A stretch of DNA of 6,031 nucleotides, taken from contig CAITOG010000133.1 of assembly GCA_903893955.1 (NCBI GenBank), forward strand, positions 1 to 6,031, written 5' to 3'. A program made the translations under genes and the position numbers. This document shows positions 5,509-6,031 of this stretch, one piece after another. Positions within the stretch are counted from its first letter, which is position 1, and each line of letters starts with the position of its first letter. The notes under the pieces are model-generated. The model ran no database searches, was not told the origin of the DNA, and worked only from the letters and a program-made list of their open reading frames with translations. The DNA is from an uncultured Actinomycetes bacterium (GTDB lineage: Bacteria > Actinomycetota > Acidimicrobiia > Acidimicrobiales > RAAP-2).

Positions 5509-6031
5509 CTCCGAGCACCTCAGCAAGCTCCACGACCCGACCTTCGGCGATCGAGCGCTGCGCCGCGATGCCCACCGCCACCGAGGCGAGGCCCTCGGCG
5601 AGGCCGACCGCGGGTGCTGCGCCACTTCGCACCGCACTCAAGAAGGCGAGGAGCTCGAGGTAGCTCGAGCCATGGTGGAGTCCTTCGTGGGCGACCCGGT
5701 CGTCGGTCGCCACCGACGATGTCACGCCAGCTCGCCAGCCGTCACGGCGGCCCACACGGACCACACCGCTCGGGAGGAACGCCTCGGCCTTCGCCAGGTC
5801 GCCGACGACGCTCAGCTCCTCCTGGTTCTCGCTGCCCTCGGCGAACATGCACAGATCCAGCGACCCCCGGACGTCGTTGGCGTACTCGATGATGACGAGG
5901 GCGTTGTCGAGGATGTCGGGGGTCCGGCCGTCGTAGTGCTCGTCGAGGTGGTTGACATCCCGACCACCCGAGGCCATGACCCGAGCAGCTGGCGCACCAG
6001 CGATCAGGCCGAGAAGGTCGAAGAAGTGGCA
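5504..6031 (-). CDS. Gfo/Idh/MocA family oxidoreductase, C-terminal part
   Basis: This frame stays open to the right edge, giving 175 residues that end at a TGA. The first in-window residues read CHFFDLLGLIAG, matching the HxxD catalytic motif of Gfo/Idh/MocA dehydrogenases (His2 and Asp5 of the visible part). They are followed by MASGGRDVNHLDEHYDGRTPD, DNALVIIEYANDVRGSLDLCMF and EELSVVGDLAKAEAF, the usual C-terminal α/β substrate domain. The N-terminal NAD(P)-binding Rossmann domain and the EKP lysine lie outside the window. An ATG at 5975-5977 is internal, because homologous sequence continues before it. These enzymes oxidise or reduce hydroxyl groups of sugars, cyclitols and similar compounds. 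The gene converges on the operon with a 7-bp gap, so it belongs to another transcript; a functional link to the kinase operon is possible but not shown. Confidence 0.9.
   Translation of the reverse strand, partial: CHFFDLLGLIAGAPAARVMASGGRDVNHLDEHYDGRTPDILDNALVIIEYANDVRGSLDLCMFAEGSENQEELSVVGDLAKAEAFLPSGVVRVGRRDGWRAGVTSSVATDDRVAHEGLHHGSSYLELLAFLSAVRSGAAPAVGLAEGLASVAVGIAAQRSIAEGRVVELAEVLGG

Noticed and set aside
5975..5977. ATG at 5977 (minus) as the true start of the Gfo/Idh/MocA gene
   Set aside because: The frame continues upstream with the conserved CHFFDL motif to the window edge, so this Met is internal.
1..6031. CRISPR arrays, insertion sequences or tandem repeats
   Set aside because: No regularly spaced direct repeats, transposase-like protein or terminal inverted repeats were seen on reading both strands.

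Overview
The window is high-GC DNA in which Ser is often TCG and CTCGA/TCGA strings are common. It uses GTG starts, 4-bp gene overlaps and an apparently leaderless operon start behind a TAnnnT -10 element. This suggests an actinobacterium-like host, perhaps of the Acidimicrobiia type; the lineage is an inference from style, not from a marker gene.

Layout: a complete tRNA-Ala(UGC) lies on the minus strand (96-169). About 230 bp of non-coding DNA follow, holding two adjacent inverted repeats and a candidate leaderless promoter. A tightly packed plus-strand operon of four genes runs from 400 to 5496: a glycerol-kinase-like FGGY kinase; a GlpA-like FAD oxidoreductase with a C-terminal BFD-type [2Fe-2S] domain; a GlpB-like FAD/NAD(P) oxidoreductase; and an SsuD-like flavin-dependent monooxygenase of the luciferase-like (LLM) class. 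The junctions overlap by 4, 13 (or 4, with the alternative start) and 4 bp. After a 7-bp gap, a minus-strand Gfo/Idh/MocA dehydrogenase converges on the operon; its N-terminal half lies beyond the right edge of the window. Positions 1-95 show nothing I can support.

Working model: the kinase phosphorylates a polyol, the GlpA-like enzyme oxidises the polyol phosphate, and electrons pass through its iron-sulfur domain to the GlpB-like flavoprotein. This is the glycerol / sn-glycerol-3-phosphate arrangement known from glpK-glpA-glpB-type clusters. Two things depart from it. The kinase has Gly where GlpK has the substrate-binding Arg of its NQRE motif. The fourth, translationally coupled gene is a sulfonate-monooxygenase-like enzyme with no obvious role in glycerol use. 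The true substrate may therefore not be plain glycerol, and could be a modified, possibly sulfonated, short polyol. No transporter, regulator, flavin reductase, GlpC-like or DUF1667-like gene lies in the window.
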